64,000 nucleotides of DNA from the NCBI GenBank assembly GCA_021792555.1, contig JAJYUL010000004.1, positions 82,325 through 146,324 on the forward strand, in the 5' to 3' direction. The stretch comes from Pseudomonadota bacterium. Its GTDB lineage: Bacteria; Pseudomonadota; Gammaproteobacteria; Steroidobacterales; Steroidobacteraceae. The translations under genes were made by a program, and so were the position numbers. The notes below the pieces were generated by a model. It was not told the DNA's origin and did not search any database. It worked only from the letters and a program-made list of their open reading frames with translations. This document shows, piece after piece, positions 55,074 to 64,000 of the stretch (the stretch's first letter is position 1; every line of letters begins with the position of its first letter).

Positions 55074-57209
55074 GTGGAGACGACGCAGCACTGCCCCACC
55101 GCCCTGCTCGAGTCGATCAGCGCCGTCCGGCGTGCTCTCGAGGCCGGCGGAGCCTCCGATCCGGCGCAACTGGCGATGAGCGCGCAGGCCGCCGAGGTCA
55201 TCGGCGCGCTCACCGAGGATGCCGACCTGGCGCACGCGCTGCTGCTGAAGCCCGTGCTCGGCGATGCGGCCTTCACGCCCGCGGCGCTCGCGCGGCTGGC
55301 CGGAGCGGCCGCATACGACACGGCGGTCGGGCTCGCGAAGTTCGGCGAGATCGGCCTGCCGCAGCACTGGTCGCCCGCGCAAGGTCTCGATGTCCGTCAG
55401 GCCGAAACCCTGCGCAAGATGCTGCTCGCGGTGGTGAGCGATCCGCGGCTGATTCTCGCCCGGCTCGCCGAGCAGCTCATCGCCCTGCGCCACGCGCGCG
55501 ATGCCCCGGCCGAGCAGCGCGAGCGGCTCGCGCTCGAGACCCGCGCGATCTTCGCGCCGCTCGCCAACCGGCTGGGGATCTGGCAGCTCAAATGGGAGCT
55601 CGAGGACCTCGCCTTCCGGTATCTGGAGCCTGCGGCCTACCGGGACATCGCCGAGGCACTGAACGAGCGGCGCAGCGACCGCGAACGCTACATCGAGACA
55701 TTCTGCGCGACGCTGCGCGCGGCGCTTGCCAAGAGCGGCATCGCAGCCGAGGTCTACGGCCGGCCGAAGCACATGTACAGCATCCACCGCAAGATGCAGC
55801 GCAAGCAGCTCGCCTTCGAGCAGCTGTTCGATGTGCGCGCCGTGCGCGTGATCGTCGAGTCGATCCCCGACTGCTACGCCGCGCTCGGGGTGGTGCACGG
55901 CACGTGGCGCTACATCCCCGGGGAATTCGACGACTACATCGCCACGCCCAAAGGCAACTTCTACCGCTCGATCCACACCGCGGTGATCGGCCCGGAGGGC
56001 AAGAGCGTCGAGGTGCAGATCCGCACCCGCGAGATGCACGAGCACGCCGAGCTCGGCGTCGCGGCGCACTGGACGTACAAGGAAGGCGGCGCCGCGGATG
56101 CGCACTACCAGCGCAAGATCGAGGCGGTGCGCCGGCTGCTCGAGCCCGTCGGGGCGGAGGCGGGCGAGCAGTCCGACCGTGAATTTCTCGAGCAGGTGAG
56201 CACCGAGCTGTTCCAGGACCGGGTGTATGTCCTGACACCCAAGGGCGAGGTCATCGATCTGCCCCACGGCGCAACACCGCTCGATTTCGCCTACACCGTG
56301 CACACCTCGCTCGGCCACCGCTGCCGGGGCGCGAAGATCAACGGCCGCATCGTGCCGCTCACCCAGCCGCTCGCCAACGGCGAGATCGTCGAGATCATCA
56401 CCGCCAAGCAGGAAGCCCCGAGCCGCGACTGGCTCGCACCCGAGCTCGGCTTTCTCGCCTCACCGCGCAACCGCACCAAGGTGCGCGCCTGGTTCCGCAA
56501 GCTCGACGCGGCGGACAACCGCAGCGCCGGGCGCGCCATCGCCGAGCGGGAGCTGGCGCGCCTCGGCGTGGCCCCGGCCCAGCTTGCAGAGCTGCTCGCA
56601 GCGCTGAACGTACGCGACACGGATCACTTCCACCAGCTGCTCGGCGAGGGGGAGATCACCGCCGCGCAGCTCTCGCATGCGGCGGAGCGGCTGTTCGGCG
56701 CGCAGCAGGCCCCGGCGCAGGTGATTCAGGCGCCGCCGCGGGCCCGGGCGGCGCACGGCGGCTCGCCGGTGGAAATCGAGGGCGTGGGCGATCTGCCCGT
56801 CACCCTCGCGCGCTGCTGCGCGCCGCTGCGGCCGCAGCCGATCGTCGGCTACGTGACGGTCGGCCGGGGCGTGACCATTCACCGCCGCGGCTGTCCGAGC
56901 TTCACGCGCATGCGCGCGGTGCGCCCCGAGCGAGTGCTGCAGGTCGAGTGGAGTTCAAGCCATCCGGGCGAGCTGCCGGTGCGGATCGCCGTGCACGCCT
57001 ATGACCGGCGCGGCCTGGTGCGCGATCTGACCGACGTGCTCGCCTTTGAGCGGCTGAGCATCGAGGACATGACCACCACCACCGATCGGGCGAGCGGCAC
57101 GGCCGATGTCGTGCTCACGGTCGCCGTCGAGGACGATGCGCAGCTGCAGCGGCTGCTGCAGCGCCTCGGCAGCGTGGCGAACGTGACTTCGGTGCGGCGC
57201 GCGCGCTAA
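55074..57209 (+). CDS. relA: GTP pyrophosphokinase RelA, (p)ppGpp synthetase
   Basis: 711 residues from a GTG. The N-terminal hydrolase-like domain lacks the catalytic HD pair, as in monofunctional RelA. The synthetase domain has RPKHMYSIHRKM (about 230), LFDVRAVRVIV, the RelA-type EFDDYIATPKGNFYRSIHTAV (in part, about 283-302; EFDD marks synthetases) and VQIRTREMHEHAELGVAAHW. A TGS domain follows (VLTPKGEVIDLPHGATPLDFAY, about 385, in part), then a zinc-finger-type CC region (LARCCAPLRPQPIVGYV) and a C-terminal ACT domain. It makes alarmone on ribosomes stalled by uncharged tRNA. Divergent from yebC', converging with lpdA (4-bp overlap of stops). Confidence 0.95.
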   Translation: METTQHCPTALLESISAVRRALEAGGASDPAQLAMSAQAAEVIGALTEDADLAHALLLKPVLGDAAFTPAALARLAGAAAYDTAVGLAKFGEIGLPQHWSPAQGLDVRQAETLRKMLLAVVSDPRLILARLAEQLIALRHARDAPAEQRERLALETRAIFAPLANRLGIWQLKWELEDLAFRYLEPAAYRDIAEALNERRSDRERYIETFCATLRAALAKSGIAAEVYGRPKHMYSIHRKMQRKQLAFEQLFDVRAVRVIVESIPDCYAALGVVHGTWRYIPGEFDDYIATPKGNFYRSIHTAVIGPEGKSVEVQIRTREMHEHAELGVAAHWTYKEGGAADAHYQRKIEAVRRLLEPVGAEAGEQSDREFLEQVSTELFQDRVYVLTPKGEVIDLPHGATPLDFAYTVHTSLGHRCRGAKINGRIVPLTQPLANGEIVEIITAKQEAPSRDWLAPELGFLASPRNRTKVRAWFRKLDAADNRSAGRAIAERELARLGVAPAQLAELLAALNVRDTDHFHQLLGEGEITAAQLSHAAERLFGAQQAPAQVIQAPPRARAAHGGSPVEIEGVGDLPVTLARCCAPLRPQPIVGYVTVGRGVTIHRRGCPSFTRMRAVRPERVLQVEWSSSHPGELPVRIAVHAYDRRGLVRDLTDVLAFERLSIEDMTTTTDRASGTADVVLTVAVEDDAQLQRLLQRLGSVANVTSVRRAR

Positions 57210-58633
57210 CGGTTGATCGAATCGATCGCGCGCTTGTCGGCGGCGAGCGCGGCCTCGTGCACCGCTTCGGAGAGCGTCGGATGCGCGTGAATGGTGCGCT
57301 GCAGGTCCTCGCTGCTCGCGGAGTACTCCATGGCGAGCACCGCCTCGGCGATCAGCTCCCCGGCCATCGGGCCGATGATGTGCACGCCGAGAATCTCATC
57401 GTCATCCTGCGCCGCGATCACCTTGGCAAAGCCCTGCGCCTGCTCCATGGCGCGCGCGCGGCCGCTCGCGAGGAACGGAAACACCCCGACCTTGTACGTC
57501 CGGCCGCTCGCCTTGACCTGCTCCTCGGTAAGACCCACCCAGGCGATCTCGGGGGTGGTGTAGATCACCGCAGGGATGGTCCTGTAGTTGACCTCCCCGT
57601 AGCGCCCGGCGATCAGATCGGCCACCATCACGCCTTCTTCCTTGCCTTTGTGCGCGAGCATCGGACCGCGCACGCAGTCGCCGACCGCCCAGACGCCCTC
57701 GGCGCCGGTGCGGCAATGCTCGTCGACCTTGATGAAGCCGCGCTCATCGAGCGCAACGCCGGTGCCGTCCGCGAGCAGATCGCCCGTGAACGGGCGCCGC
57801 CCGGCCGCAACGACCAGACGGTCCACGGTGAGCTTGTGCGTGCCCTTGCCGTCCTCGTAGGTCACCTCGACCGCATCGCCGCTCACCTTGGCAGCACTCA
57901 CCTTGGCGCCGAGACGGATGTCGAGGCCCTGCTTCTTGAAGTGCCGCGCAGCCTCCTTGGCGAGCTGCTGGTCGGCCATGGCGAGAAAATCCGGCAGCGC
58001 CTCGAGCACCGTCACTTCGCTGCCCAGGCGGCGCCAGACGCTGCCGAGCTCGAGCCCGATCACCCCCGCGCCGATCACGCCGAGGCGCTTCGGCACCGCC
58101 TCGAGCTCAAGCGCGCCCCACGAGTCGATCACGTGCGGCGCCTTGAACGGAGCGACCTTCAACTCCACCGGCACCGAGCCGGAGGCAAGGATCACGTGCT
58201 TGGCGGTGAGCTCGCGCTTGCTGCCGTCGGCTGCCGTGAACTGTACGCGCCGCCCGGGCAGGAGCTTGCCGTGCCCCTGCAGCGCCGTCACGCCGCTCGC
58301 CTTGAACAGCGCGGTAATCCCCTGGGTGCTCGCCTTGACGATGCCGGCCTTGCGCTTTTGCATCTGCGCGACGTCGAAGCCGACATCGCCGACCTTGATG
58401 CCGTGCACCGCGAATTCCTCGCGCGCGCGATGGTACAGCTCGCTCGACTCGAGCAGGGCCTTGGACGGAATGCACCCGGCGTTCAGGCACGTGCCGCCGA
58501 AGGCGTAACTGCCGTCGTGGTTGCGCCACTCGTCGATGCACGCCACGGACAGCTTGTTCTGTCCGGCGCGGATCGCGGCCGGATACCCGGCCGGGCCGCC
58601 GCCGATCACGATGACGTCGAATGAGTCTGCCAT
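57206..58633 (-). CDS. lpdA: Dihydrolipoyl dehydrogenase (E3) of the 2-oxoglutarate dehydrogenase operon
   Basis: 475 residues. FAD fold DVIVIGGGPAGYPAAIRAGQ, redox-active disulphide GGTCLNAGCIPSKALL (about 44-59), NAD fold LGVIGAGVIGLELGSVWRRLG (about 185), second FAD motif VWAVGDCVRGPMLAHKG (about 310) and the C-terminal catalytic His-Glu AHPTLSEAVHEAAL (about 450). It reoxidises the lipoyl groups of E2. It follows sucB by 2 bp. Confidence 0.97.
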   Translation of the reverse strand: MADSFDVIVIGGGPAGYPAAIRAGQNKLSVACIDEWRNHDGSYAFGGTCLNAGCIPSKALLESSELYHRAREEFAVHGIKVGDVGFDVAQMQKRKAGIVKASTQGITALFKASGVTALQGHGKLLPGRRVQFTAADGSKRELTAKHVILASGSVPVELKVAPFKAPHVIDSWGALELEAVPKRLGVIGAGVIGLELGSVWRRLGSEVTVLEALPDFLAMADQQLAKEAARHFKKQGLDIRLGAKVSAAKVSGDAVEVTYEDGKGTHKLTVDRLVVAAGRRPFTGDLLADGTGVALDERGFIKVDEHCRTGAEGVWAVGDCVRGPMLAHKGKEEGVMVADLIAGRYGEVNYRTIPAVIYTTPEIAWVGLTEEQVKASGRTYKVGVFPFLASGRARAMEQAQGFAKVIAAQDDDEILGVHIIGPMAGELIAEAVLAMEYSASSEDLQRTIHAHPTLSEAVHEAALAADKRAIDSINR

Positions 58634-58635
58634 GC

Positions 58636-59835
58636 TCAGATCCCCAACAACATGCGGCCCGGATCTTCCAGGCACTCCTTGACGGTAACCAGGAACTGCA
58701 CCGCCTCGCGGCCATCGATGATGCGATGATCGTAGGTGACGGCGAGGTACATCATCGGACGGATCGCGATCTGCCCGTCCACCACCATCGGGCGCTCCTG
58801 GATCTTGTGCATGCCGAGGATCGCGCTCTGCGGCGCATTCACGATGGGCGTGGACATCAGCGAGCCGAACACCCCGCCGTTGGTGATGGTGAACGTGCCG
58901 CCGGTGAGATCCTCGATGGCGATGGTGCCGGCGCGCGCCTTCTTGGCGTACTCGCCGATTTCCTTCTCGATCGCCGCGAAACCCTTCACGTCGGCGTCGC
59001 GCACGATCGGCACGACCAGCCCGCGGTCGGTCGAGACGGCCACGCCGATGTCGTAGAACTCGTGATACACGATATCGTTGCCGTCGACCGAGGCGTTGAC
59101 CACCGGAAACTTCTTCAGCGCCTCGATGCACGCCTTGACGAAAAAGGACATGAAGCCGAGCTTCACGCCGTGATCCTTCTCGAAGCGGTCCTTGTAACGG
59201 GCGCGCAGCTGCTGCACGGCCGTGAGGTCCACTTCGTTGAACGAGGTGAGCAGCGCCTGCGTCGACTGCGCTTCGACCATGCGCTGGGCGATGCGCTGGC
59301 GCAGCCGCGTCATCGGCACGCGCTGCTCGGCCCGCGCGCCCGCGGCCGCAGGCGGCGCCGCGGCAGGCGGCTGCTTGCCGAGGAATCCGACCACGTCGGA
59401 TTTGGTGAGGCGCCCGTCACGGCCGCTCGAGGGAATCGCCCCCGGATCGAGGCGGTTCTCCTCCACCAGACGGCGCACCGAGGGGCTCAGCTTCTCCTTG
59501 TCCTTGGCCTTCTCGGCCCCCGCCTCGGCCTTGCCCTCGGCCGCCGGCGCGGGCTTCTCGGCCGGCGCGGGCTTCTCGGCGGCGGCGGCCGGCTGCGCGC
59601 CCTCCTCGATCACCGCGAGCAGCTGGCCGCTGGTAACCACGGTGCCGTCGGCGACCTTCAGCTCGCGCAGCACGCCGCTCGCGGGAGCGGGCACTTCGAG
59701 CACGACCTTGTCGGTCTCCAGATCGGCGAGGTTCTCATCGCGCCGCACGGCGTCGCCCGGCTTCTTGCGCCAGGCCACCAGCGTGGCGTCTGAAACGGAC
59801 TCCGGAAGTTGCGGGACTTTTATTTCGGTCGTCAT
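58636..59835 (-). CDS. sucB: Dihydrolipoyllysine succinyltransferase (E2) of 2-oxoglutarate dehydrogenase
   Basis: 399 residues. Lipoyl domain with the modified lysine in [16 protein letters not shown] (about 41-56), an Ala/Pro/Glu linker (about 80-105), a peripheral-subunit-binding domain ([18 protein letters not shown]), and the catalytic domain with the active-site His and Asp in [17 protein letters not shown] (about 370). I chose the ATG at 59835 since it overlaps the sucA stop by 4 bp. It transfers succinyl groups to CoA. Confidence 0.97.
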   Translation of the reverse strand: MTTEIKVPQLPESVSDATLVAWRKKPGDAVRRDENLADLETDKVVLEVPAPASGVLRELKVADGTVVTSGQLLAVIEEGAQPAAAAEKPAPAEKPAPAAEGKAEAGAEKAKDKEKLSPSVRRLVEENRLDPGAIPSSGRDGRLTKSDVVGFLGKQPPAAAPPAAAGARAEQRVPMTRLRQRIAQRMVEAQSTQALLTSFNEVDLTAVQQLRARYKDRFEKDHGVKLGFMSFFVKACIEALKKFPVVNASVDGNDIVYHEFYDIGVAVSTDRGLVVPIVRDADVKGFAAIEKEIGEYAKKARAGTIAIEDLTGGTFTITNGGVFGSLMSTPIVNAPQSAILGMHKIQERPMVVDGQIAIRPMMYLAVTYDHRIIDGREAVQFLVTVKECLEDPGRMLLGI

Positions 59836-62714
59836 GAGCTCTTTCTCATCGGGGCCGCGGCCGTCTTGCGTCCGCGGGCGTGCGTCAGGCGCGGCGTCTT
59901 GCGCGCCGAGTTCTCGGTGGTGGTGGCATGCAATGCCGCATCGACCAGCGTCTGCTGCTCGCGCTCGTGCGCCTTGCCGATGCCGGTGGCCGGGGCAGCC
60001 GCCGGCGCGCGGCCGGCATAGAGCACTTCGGCCGCCTTGCCGAGCGGCTCCTCGAGCCGATGGCGGATCTGATACCAGGCGCCCTGGTTCTGCGGCTCTT
60101 CCTGACACCACACCACCTCGCGCAGGTTCGCATAGCGCGCGAGCACCGCCTGGTACTCCTCGGTGGGAAACGGATAGAGCTGCTCGATGCGCACCAGCGC
60201 CACCTCGCGCATGCCCGAAGCGCGGCGCGCCTTGAGCAGGTCGAAGTACACCTTGCCGCTGCAGAACACTACGCGGCGGACCTCGTTCGCATCGAGCTCG
60301 TCGGTCTCGTCGATCACCCGCTCGAACGACCCGCCCGCGAGGTCCTGCAGGGCCGAGACCGACATCTCGTGGCGCAGCAGGCTCTTCGGCGTCATGACGA
60401 TGAGCGGCTTGCGGAACGTCTGCAGCATCTGCCGGCGCAGCATGTGGAACATCTGCGCCGGGGTCGAGGGCACGCACACCTGCATGTTGGACTCGGCGCA
60501 CAGCTGCAGGAAGCGCTCCAGGCGCGCCGAGGAGTGCTCGGGCCCCTGGCCCTCGTAGCCGTGCGGCAGGAACAGCACCAGGCCGCAGTAGCGCTCCCAC
60601 TTCGCCTCCCCGGAGCTGATGAACTGGTCGATGACGACCTGCGCGCCGTTGGCGAAGTCGCCGAACTGCCCCTCCCAGATCGTCAGGCACGACGGCTCGG
60701 TGGTCGAGTAGCCGTACTCGAAGCCCATCACGGCCTCTTCGGAGAGCACCGAGTCGATGATCTGCACGCGCGGCTGGCGCTCGGAGAGGTGCTGCAGCGG
60801 AATGTAGACCTCGGCGCTGCCCTGATCGTGCAGCACCGCGTGGCGATGGAAGAACGTGCCGCGCCCGCAGTCCTGGCCGCTCAGGCGCACCGAGTAGCCG
60901 TCCTCGACCAGCGAGGCGTACGCGAGCGTCTCGGCGCAGCCCCAGTCCAGCGGCATCTTGCCGGCGAGCATCTCGAGGCGATGCTTCATGATCTGCGCCA
61001 CGCGCGGATGCAGCCTCACCCCCTCCGGCAGCCGCATCAGCCGCTCGCCGAGGGACTTCAGCCGCTTCATCTCGACGCCGGTGCCCACCCGCTCGGTCCA
61101 GTCCGAGTGCGCATAGCGCGTCCAGTCCACGGTGAACTGGTTGCCGATCATGCCGAGCGCGGCGCGCGCGAGCGGCTTGCCCTGATCGAGCCCGTCGCGG
61201 TACTGGCTGACGAGCGCGTCGGGATCGGCCTCGCCCACCACCCCTTCGGCGAGCAGCCGTTCGGCGTACAGCTTGCGCGTGGTCGGATGCTTGCGGATGA
61301 TTTCATACATCTGCGGCTGCGTCGCCGCCGGCTCGTCGGCCTCGTTGTGCCCGAGGCGCCGATAGCAGACCAGATCGATCACCACGTCCTTGTGGTAGCG
61401 CATGCGGTACTCGAGCGCGAGCCGCGTGACGAACACCGCCGCCTCCGGGTCGTCCCCGTTGACGTGGAAAATCGGCGCTTCGAGCATCTTCGCGACGTCG
61501 CTGCAGTAGAGCGTCGAGCGCGCGTCGCGCGGGTCGGAGGTGGTGAAGCCCACCTGGTTGTTGATCACGACGTGCAGCGTGCCGCCGGTGCGGTAGCCGC
61601 GCGCCTGCGAGAGCTGCAGCGTCTCCATCACCACGCCCTGGCCGGCGAATGCGGCATCGCCGTGGATCAGCACCGGCAGCACCCGATCGCCGTTGGCATC
61701 GTCGCGCCGCTCCTGGCGCGCGCGCACCGAGCCCTCCACGACCGGATCGACGATCTCCAGATGCGAGGGGTTGAAGGCGAGCACGGTGTGCACGTTGCCC
61801 GTGGGGGTGCGCAGATCGGCCGAGAAGCCCTTGTGGTACTTCACGTCGCCCGAGCCCTTCAGGTGGCTCAGGTCGTAGTTGCCTTCGAACTCCGAGAACA
61901 GCAGCGACGGCGGCTTGCCGAGCAGGTTGACCAGCACGTTGAGGCGGCCCCGGTGCGCCATGCCGATGACCACCTCCTCGACCCCGGCGCGGCCGCAGCT
62001 TTGAATCAGGTCATCGAGCATCGGGATCAGCGTCTCGCCGCCTTCCAGCGAGAAGCGCTTCTGCCCGACGTACTTGGTATGCAGGTAGCGCTCGTGCCCC
62101 TCGGCGGCGGTGAGCTGCCAGAGGATGTTGCGCTTCTCCTCCTGAGTGAACTGATGGCGCAGCCGGCCGGCCTGGAAGCGGTCCTGCAGCCACAGCCGCT
62201 CGTTCGAATCGGAGATGTGCGCGAACTCCGCGCCCACCGATCCGCCGTAGATGATCTCGAGCTGGCGCAGGATCTCGCGCAGCTTCATGCGCTTGGGCAC
62301 CGCCTCGACGCGGCTGCCGGTGTAGAACTCGCTGTCGAGGTCCGCGCTCGAGAGCTTGAAGTACTCCAGGTCGAGCACGTGCGGCCGGGGACGCTGCGTC
62401 AGGCCGAGCGGATCGAGCTTGGCGATGAGGTGGCCGCGGTTGATCCAGATCTGAATCAAACGCGAGACGGCCGCCTGACGCGCATCGGCGCTGCGGGTCT
62501 GCGCGGCGGCCGCGGGCACACGCGGCTGACGGGCGCGTGCAGCGATCTGCGCCTCGATCGGAGCACGCGCGAGCTCCGCGCCCGGCGCACCGGGCAGGCT
62601 CTCGAAGTAACGGCGCCAGCGCTCCTCTACGCTCGCTGGGTCGCGCAGGTACTGCTCGTAGAGAGTATCCAGGAAGTCGGCGTTGCCGCCAAAAAGGGGT
62701 GTAGGTTCAAGCAT
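59832..62714 (-). CDS. sucA: 2-oxoglutarate dehydrogenase E1 component
   Basis: 960 residues. N-terminal [24 protein letters not shown] (in part), the usual E2-binding end. The catalytic part has [20 protein letters not shown] (about 245-264), the thiamine-diphosphate motif from GDAAFAGQG (about 350) to [10 protein letters not shown], and the C-terminal [18 protein letters not shown] (about 740). It decarboxylates 2-oxoglutarate in the TCA cycle. First gene of sucA-sucB-lpdA. The upstream 127 bp to 62841 shows no succinate dehydrogenase genes. Confidence 0.97.
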   Translation of the reverse strand: MLEPTPLFGGNADFLDTLYEQYLRDPASVEERWRRYFESLPGAPGAELARAPIEAQIAARARQPRVPAAAAQTRSADARQAAVSRLIQIWINRGHLIAKLDPLGLTQRPRPHVLDLEYFKLSSADLDSEFYTGSRVEAVPKRMKLREILRQLEIIYGGSVGAEFAHISDSNERLWLQDRFQAGRLRHQFTQEEKRNILWQLTAAEGHERYLHTKYVGQKRFSLEGGETLIPMLDDLIQSCGRAGVEEVVIGMAHRGRLNVLVNLLGKPPSLLFSEFEGNYDLSHLKGSGDVKYHKGFSADLRTPTGNVHTVLAFNPSHLEIVDPVVEGSVRARQERRDDANGDRVLPVLIHGDAAFAGQGVVMETLQLSQARGYRTGGTLHVVINNQVGFTTSDPRDARSTLYCSDVAKMLEAPIFHVNGDDPEAAVFVTRLALEYRMRYHKDVVIDLVCYRRLGHNEADEPAATQPQMYEIIRKHPTTRKLYAERLLAEGVVGEADPDALVSQYRDGLDQGKPLARAALGMIGNQFTVDWTRYAHSDWTERVGTGVEMKRLKSLGERLMRLPEGVRLHPRVAQIMKHRLEMLAGKMPLDWGCAETLAYASLVEDGYSVRLSGQDCGRGTFFHRHAVLHDQGSAEVYIPLQHLSERQPRVQIIDSVLSEEAVMGFEYGYSTTEPSCLTIWEGQFGDFANGAQVVIDQFISSGEAKWERYCGLVLFLPHGYEGQGPEHSSARLERFLQLCAESNMQVCVPSTPAQMFHMLRRQMLQTFRKPLIVMTPKSLLRHEMSVSALQDLAGGSFERVIDETDELDANEVRRVVFCSGKVYFDLLKARRASGMREVALVRIEQLYPFPTEEYQAVLARYANLREVVWCQEEPQNQGAWYQIRHRLEEPLGKAAEVLYAGRAPAAAPATGIGKAHEREQQTLVDAALHATTTENSARKTPRLTHARGRKTAAAPMRKSS

Positions 62715-62841
62715 GCTGGGAGATGCAACCGCGAGTCGCTAGTGTAACGGAAAGGACACAGGCGAGGAATATGGAACCACGCATCATACGCCGAAGTTTA
62801 CCGCTCGTTCAGGCTCCGCCCGCATCTGCGCACCACTGTCC

Positions 62842-63333
62842 TCACAGCATGCCGAGCAGCGCGAGCTCATAGGCAATAAGTACGACGTATCCGAGCAGCA
62901 CGCCGTAGAGGATGAGCTTCACCGGCAGGCGGCCGAAGGCCTTCATGCGCGCGAGCATCGTCAGGCACACGATGCCGCCGCCGGTGAGCGCCACCTTCAG
63001 TCCGACGAATGCCGCACCCGAGCCGCGCACCAGGGGCGCAAGCAGCGGGTTGACCTCGTATGCCCCGTGATTGATCAGCACCAGCGTCAGTGCCGCATCG
63101 ACGCACGAGAGCGCCACGATCAGCACCCCGACCGCAAGCCACCACGGGTGGTGCCAGTCGACCGCCCCGAGACGCCACTCCCCGCTGCGGCGTGGACCGC
63201 GGCGCCGCGGGCGCAGGCTGCCGTACAACAGCGCGCGCACGACATTGACGCGCCGGTCCGGCTCGCTGCGCCGCTCGAGCTCGGATGGCGATTCACTGGC
63301 GCGGCGCACGCGACCGGGAACGGATTTGGACAC
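62842..63333 (-). CDS. DUF5658-like small membrane protein
   Basis: 163 residues from a GTG at 63333. A basic N-terminal 65 residues (RRASESPSELERRSEPDRRV in part) is followed by three hydrophobic segments. The second part has SCVDAALTLVLINHGAYEVNPLL (in part), like DUF5658 members (D-A-x-T-x-x-L and E-x-N-P-L), the rest KVALTGGGIVCLTMLARM and a final YVVLIAYELALLGML. Function unknown. The start is uncertain because no ribosome-binding site is clear. Confidence 0.7.
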   Translation of the reverse strand: MSKSVPGRVRRASESPSELERRSEPDRRVNVVRALLYGSLRPRRRGPRRSGEWRLGAVDWHHPWWLAVGVLIVALSCVDAALTLVLINHGAYEVNPLLAPLVRGSGAAFVGLKVALTGGGIVCLTMLARMKAFGRLPVKLILYGVLLGYVVLIAYELALLGML

Positions 63334-63561
63334 TATGGAGTGATGACGGCAGGAATCGCTGCGATTGTAGGGCGCTCGCCCGGGCTCACTGCCCGCGCCG
63401 CCCCGAAGTGTGATGCCGATCGCAGGCAGGGGCGCTGCCGGGGCGGCTCGCCTCGCGCCCGGCCCATCCGAGTCTCTTGGCGGCTCGCACCTTGGCCCTG
63501 GGGATTGCACAGCGGCCGGGAGTATAGTGGCCTCATCCGCTCCAGATGCGCGAGCCCCCTC

Positions 63562-63900
63562 ATGAGCCAGAGCGCCGACAGCCCCGTTCGGGAGAGGCCA
63601 CGAAGGTCTCTCGGCACCGCCATCGCCCTCGCCTTCCTTTTCGGACCCCTGGGGCTTGCCTACGCCAGCCTCGCCGGCGCGGCGGTGATGCTCGTCGTGT
63701 CCGTGGCCGTGCTGGTGCCGATCCTGCTCGGCGTGCACATCAACGCCGCGCTTTATCTGCCCGTGTGGATCATCTGCATCGTGTGGGCGGCCGTCGCGGC
63801 GCACGAGCGGGCGGGCGCAACCCGGCCGGCACCGCAGGGCGGCGAGTGGAAACAGGAGGTCCCGCCCTCTGGAGGCGATGGCGCCCCCGGCAGGAGTTGA
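63562..63900 (+). CDS. Small membrane protein, unknown function, ending antisense to tRNA-Arg
   Basis: 112 residues. After a polar start (MSQSADSPVRERPRRS) come two or three hydrophobic stretches (TAIALAFLFGPLGLAYASLAG in part, then VMLVVSVAVLVPILLGV and ALYLPVWIICIVWAAVAA), followed by a polar tail. The last seven codons overlap the 3' end of the tRNA-Arg gene on the other strand. No recognised family. The hydrophobic pattern and GC-biased codons make it a credible gene; the tail may be accidental read-through to the next stop. Confidence 0.6.
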   Translation: MSQSADSPVRERPRRSLGTAIALAFLFGPLGLAYASLAGAAVMLVVSVAVLVPILLGVHINAALYLPVWIICIVWAAVAAHERAGATRPAPQGGEWKQEVPPSGGDGAPGRS

Positions 63901-63954
63901 ACCTGCGACCTACCGCTTAGGAGGCGGTCGCTCTATCCACTGAGCTACGGGGGC
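63879..63954 (-). tRNA. tRNA-Arg (anticodon CCT)
   Basis: Minus strand: acceptor GCCCCCG paired with CGGGGGC, D arm AGCTCAGTGGATAGAGC, anticodon loop CTCCTAA giving CCT, T arm GCAGGTTCAACTCCTGC, discriminator G and an encoded CCA. It reads AGG codons, which are rare in this GC-rich genome. No direct repeat of its 3' end was noticed in the window. Confidence 0.97.
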
Positions 63955-64000
63955 GCTCTTAAAAATCAATATCTTAGGATGGCTTTTCGGCCGCCGATCC

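Noticed and set aside
59880..62747. Open frame of 955 codons on the plus strand opposite sucA
   Set aside because: Antisense of an unmistakable sucA; Arg/His/Leu-rich without domain order.

Overview
The window looks like chromosome of a GC-rich gammaproteobacterium. The basis is the Tol-Pal/RuvABC/QueCE block, an aminoarabinose (arn) lipid A operon, RelA, the SucAB-Lpd operon, MurJ, and the strong preference for G or C at third codon positions in nearly every gene. A position near Xanthomonadales, Nevskiales or Steroidobacterales is a guess from general character and was not tested. Almost all of the DNA is ordinary housekeeping or metabolic coding sequence. The clearly accessory part is about 2.2 kb next to a tRNA-Lys gene (43155-45346).

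Left third (1-26 kb). After the tail of an Lrp/AsnC regulator come an APC amino-acid permease, a class V aminotransferase and two overlapping ABC permease genes with no ATPase. A fatty-acid beta-oxidation cluster follows on the minus strand: an ECH-HAD fusion, a TetR/PsrA-like repressor with a palindromic operator at its own start, a HAD-ECH fusion of opposite domain order, and a thiolase. Next are sulfate activation (cysQ-cysD-cysNC), a YceI protein, and alanine dehydrogenase divergent from its likely Lrp-type regulator. The arn operon reads leftward from 26157: arnA decarboxylase part, arnT, a flippase-like SMR protein, arnB, arnC, arnA formyltransferase part, arnD, then a quinone oxidoreductase. 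ArnA is therefore split into two genes. No ugd gene is present in the window.

Middle (26-43 kb). This part holds an OmpW-like porin, murJ, a DUF1496-like small protein, a YhdH-type oxidoreductase, a PcaF-type thiolase, a fumarylacetoacetase-family hydrolase, an orphan cheR, two tandem secreted S10 carboxypeptidase paralogues ending in a strong terminator, a GNAT acetyltransferase, a SnoaL-like protein, an M20 amidohydrolase, an S41 lipoprotein protease and a flavin amine oxidase.

Accessory hotspot (43.1-45.35 kb). An intact tRNA-Lys(TTT) gene is followed on its 3' side by two further direct copies of its last 45 bp. They divide the region into two roughly 1 kb cassettes. Each cassette carries one toxin-antitoxin pair: a HigB/HigA-type pair whose toxin reading frame is shifted by one base, and a Phd/YefM-PIN pair with overlapping genes. 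Each internal copy is followed 90 bp later by the same 13-bp word, which on the other strand would encode a WHTC tail like the end of a phage integrase. The site is next to queC. The same neighbourhood in Pseudomonas aeruginosa (tRNA-Lys PA0976.1) is a known genomic-island site.

Right third (45.4-64 kb). One long leftward gene series runs yebC' - ruvC - ruvA - ruvB - ybgC - tolQ - tolR - tolA - tolB - pal - cpoB - queE - queC - tRNA-Lys. The YebC protein lacks the usual N-terminal domain. Beyond it are relA on the plus strand, the sucA-sucB-lpdA operon on the minus strand, two small membrane proteins and a tRNA-Arg(CCT).
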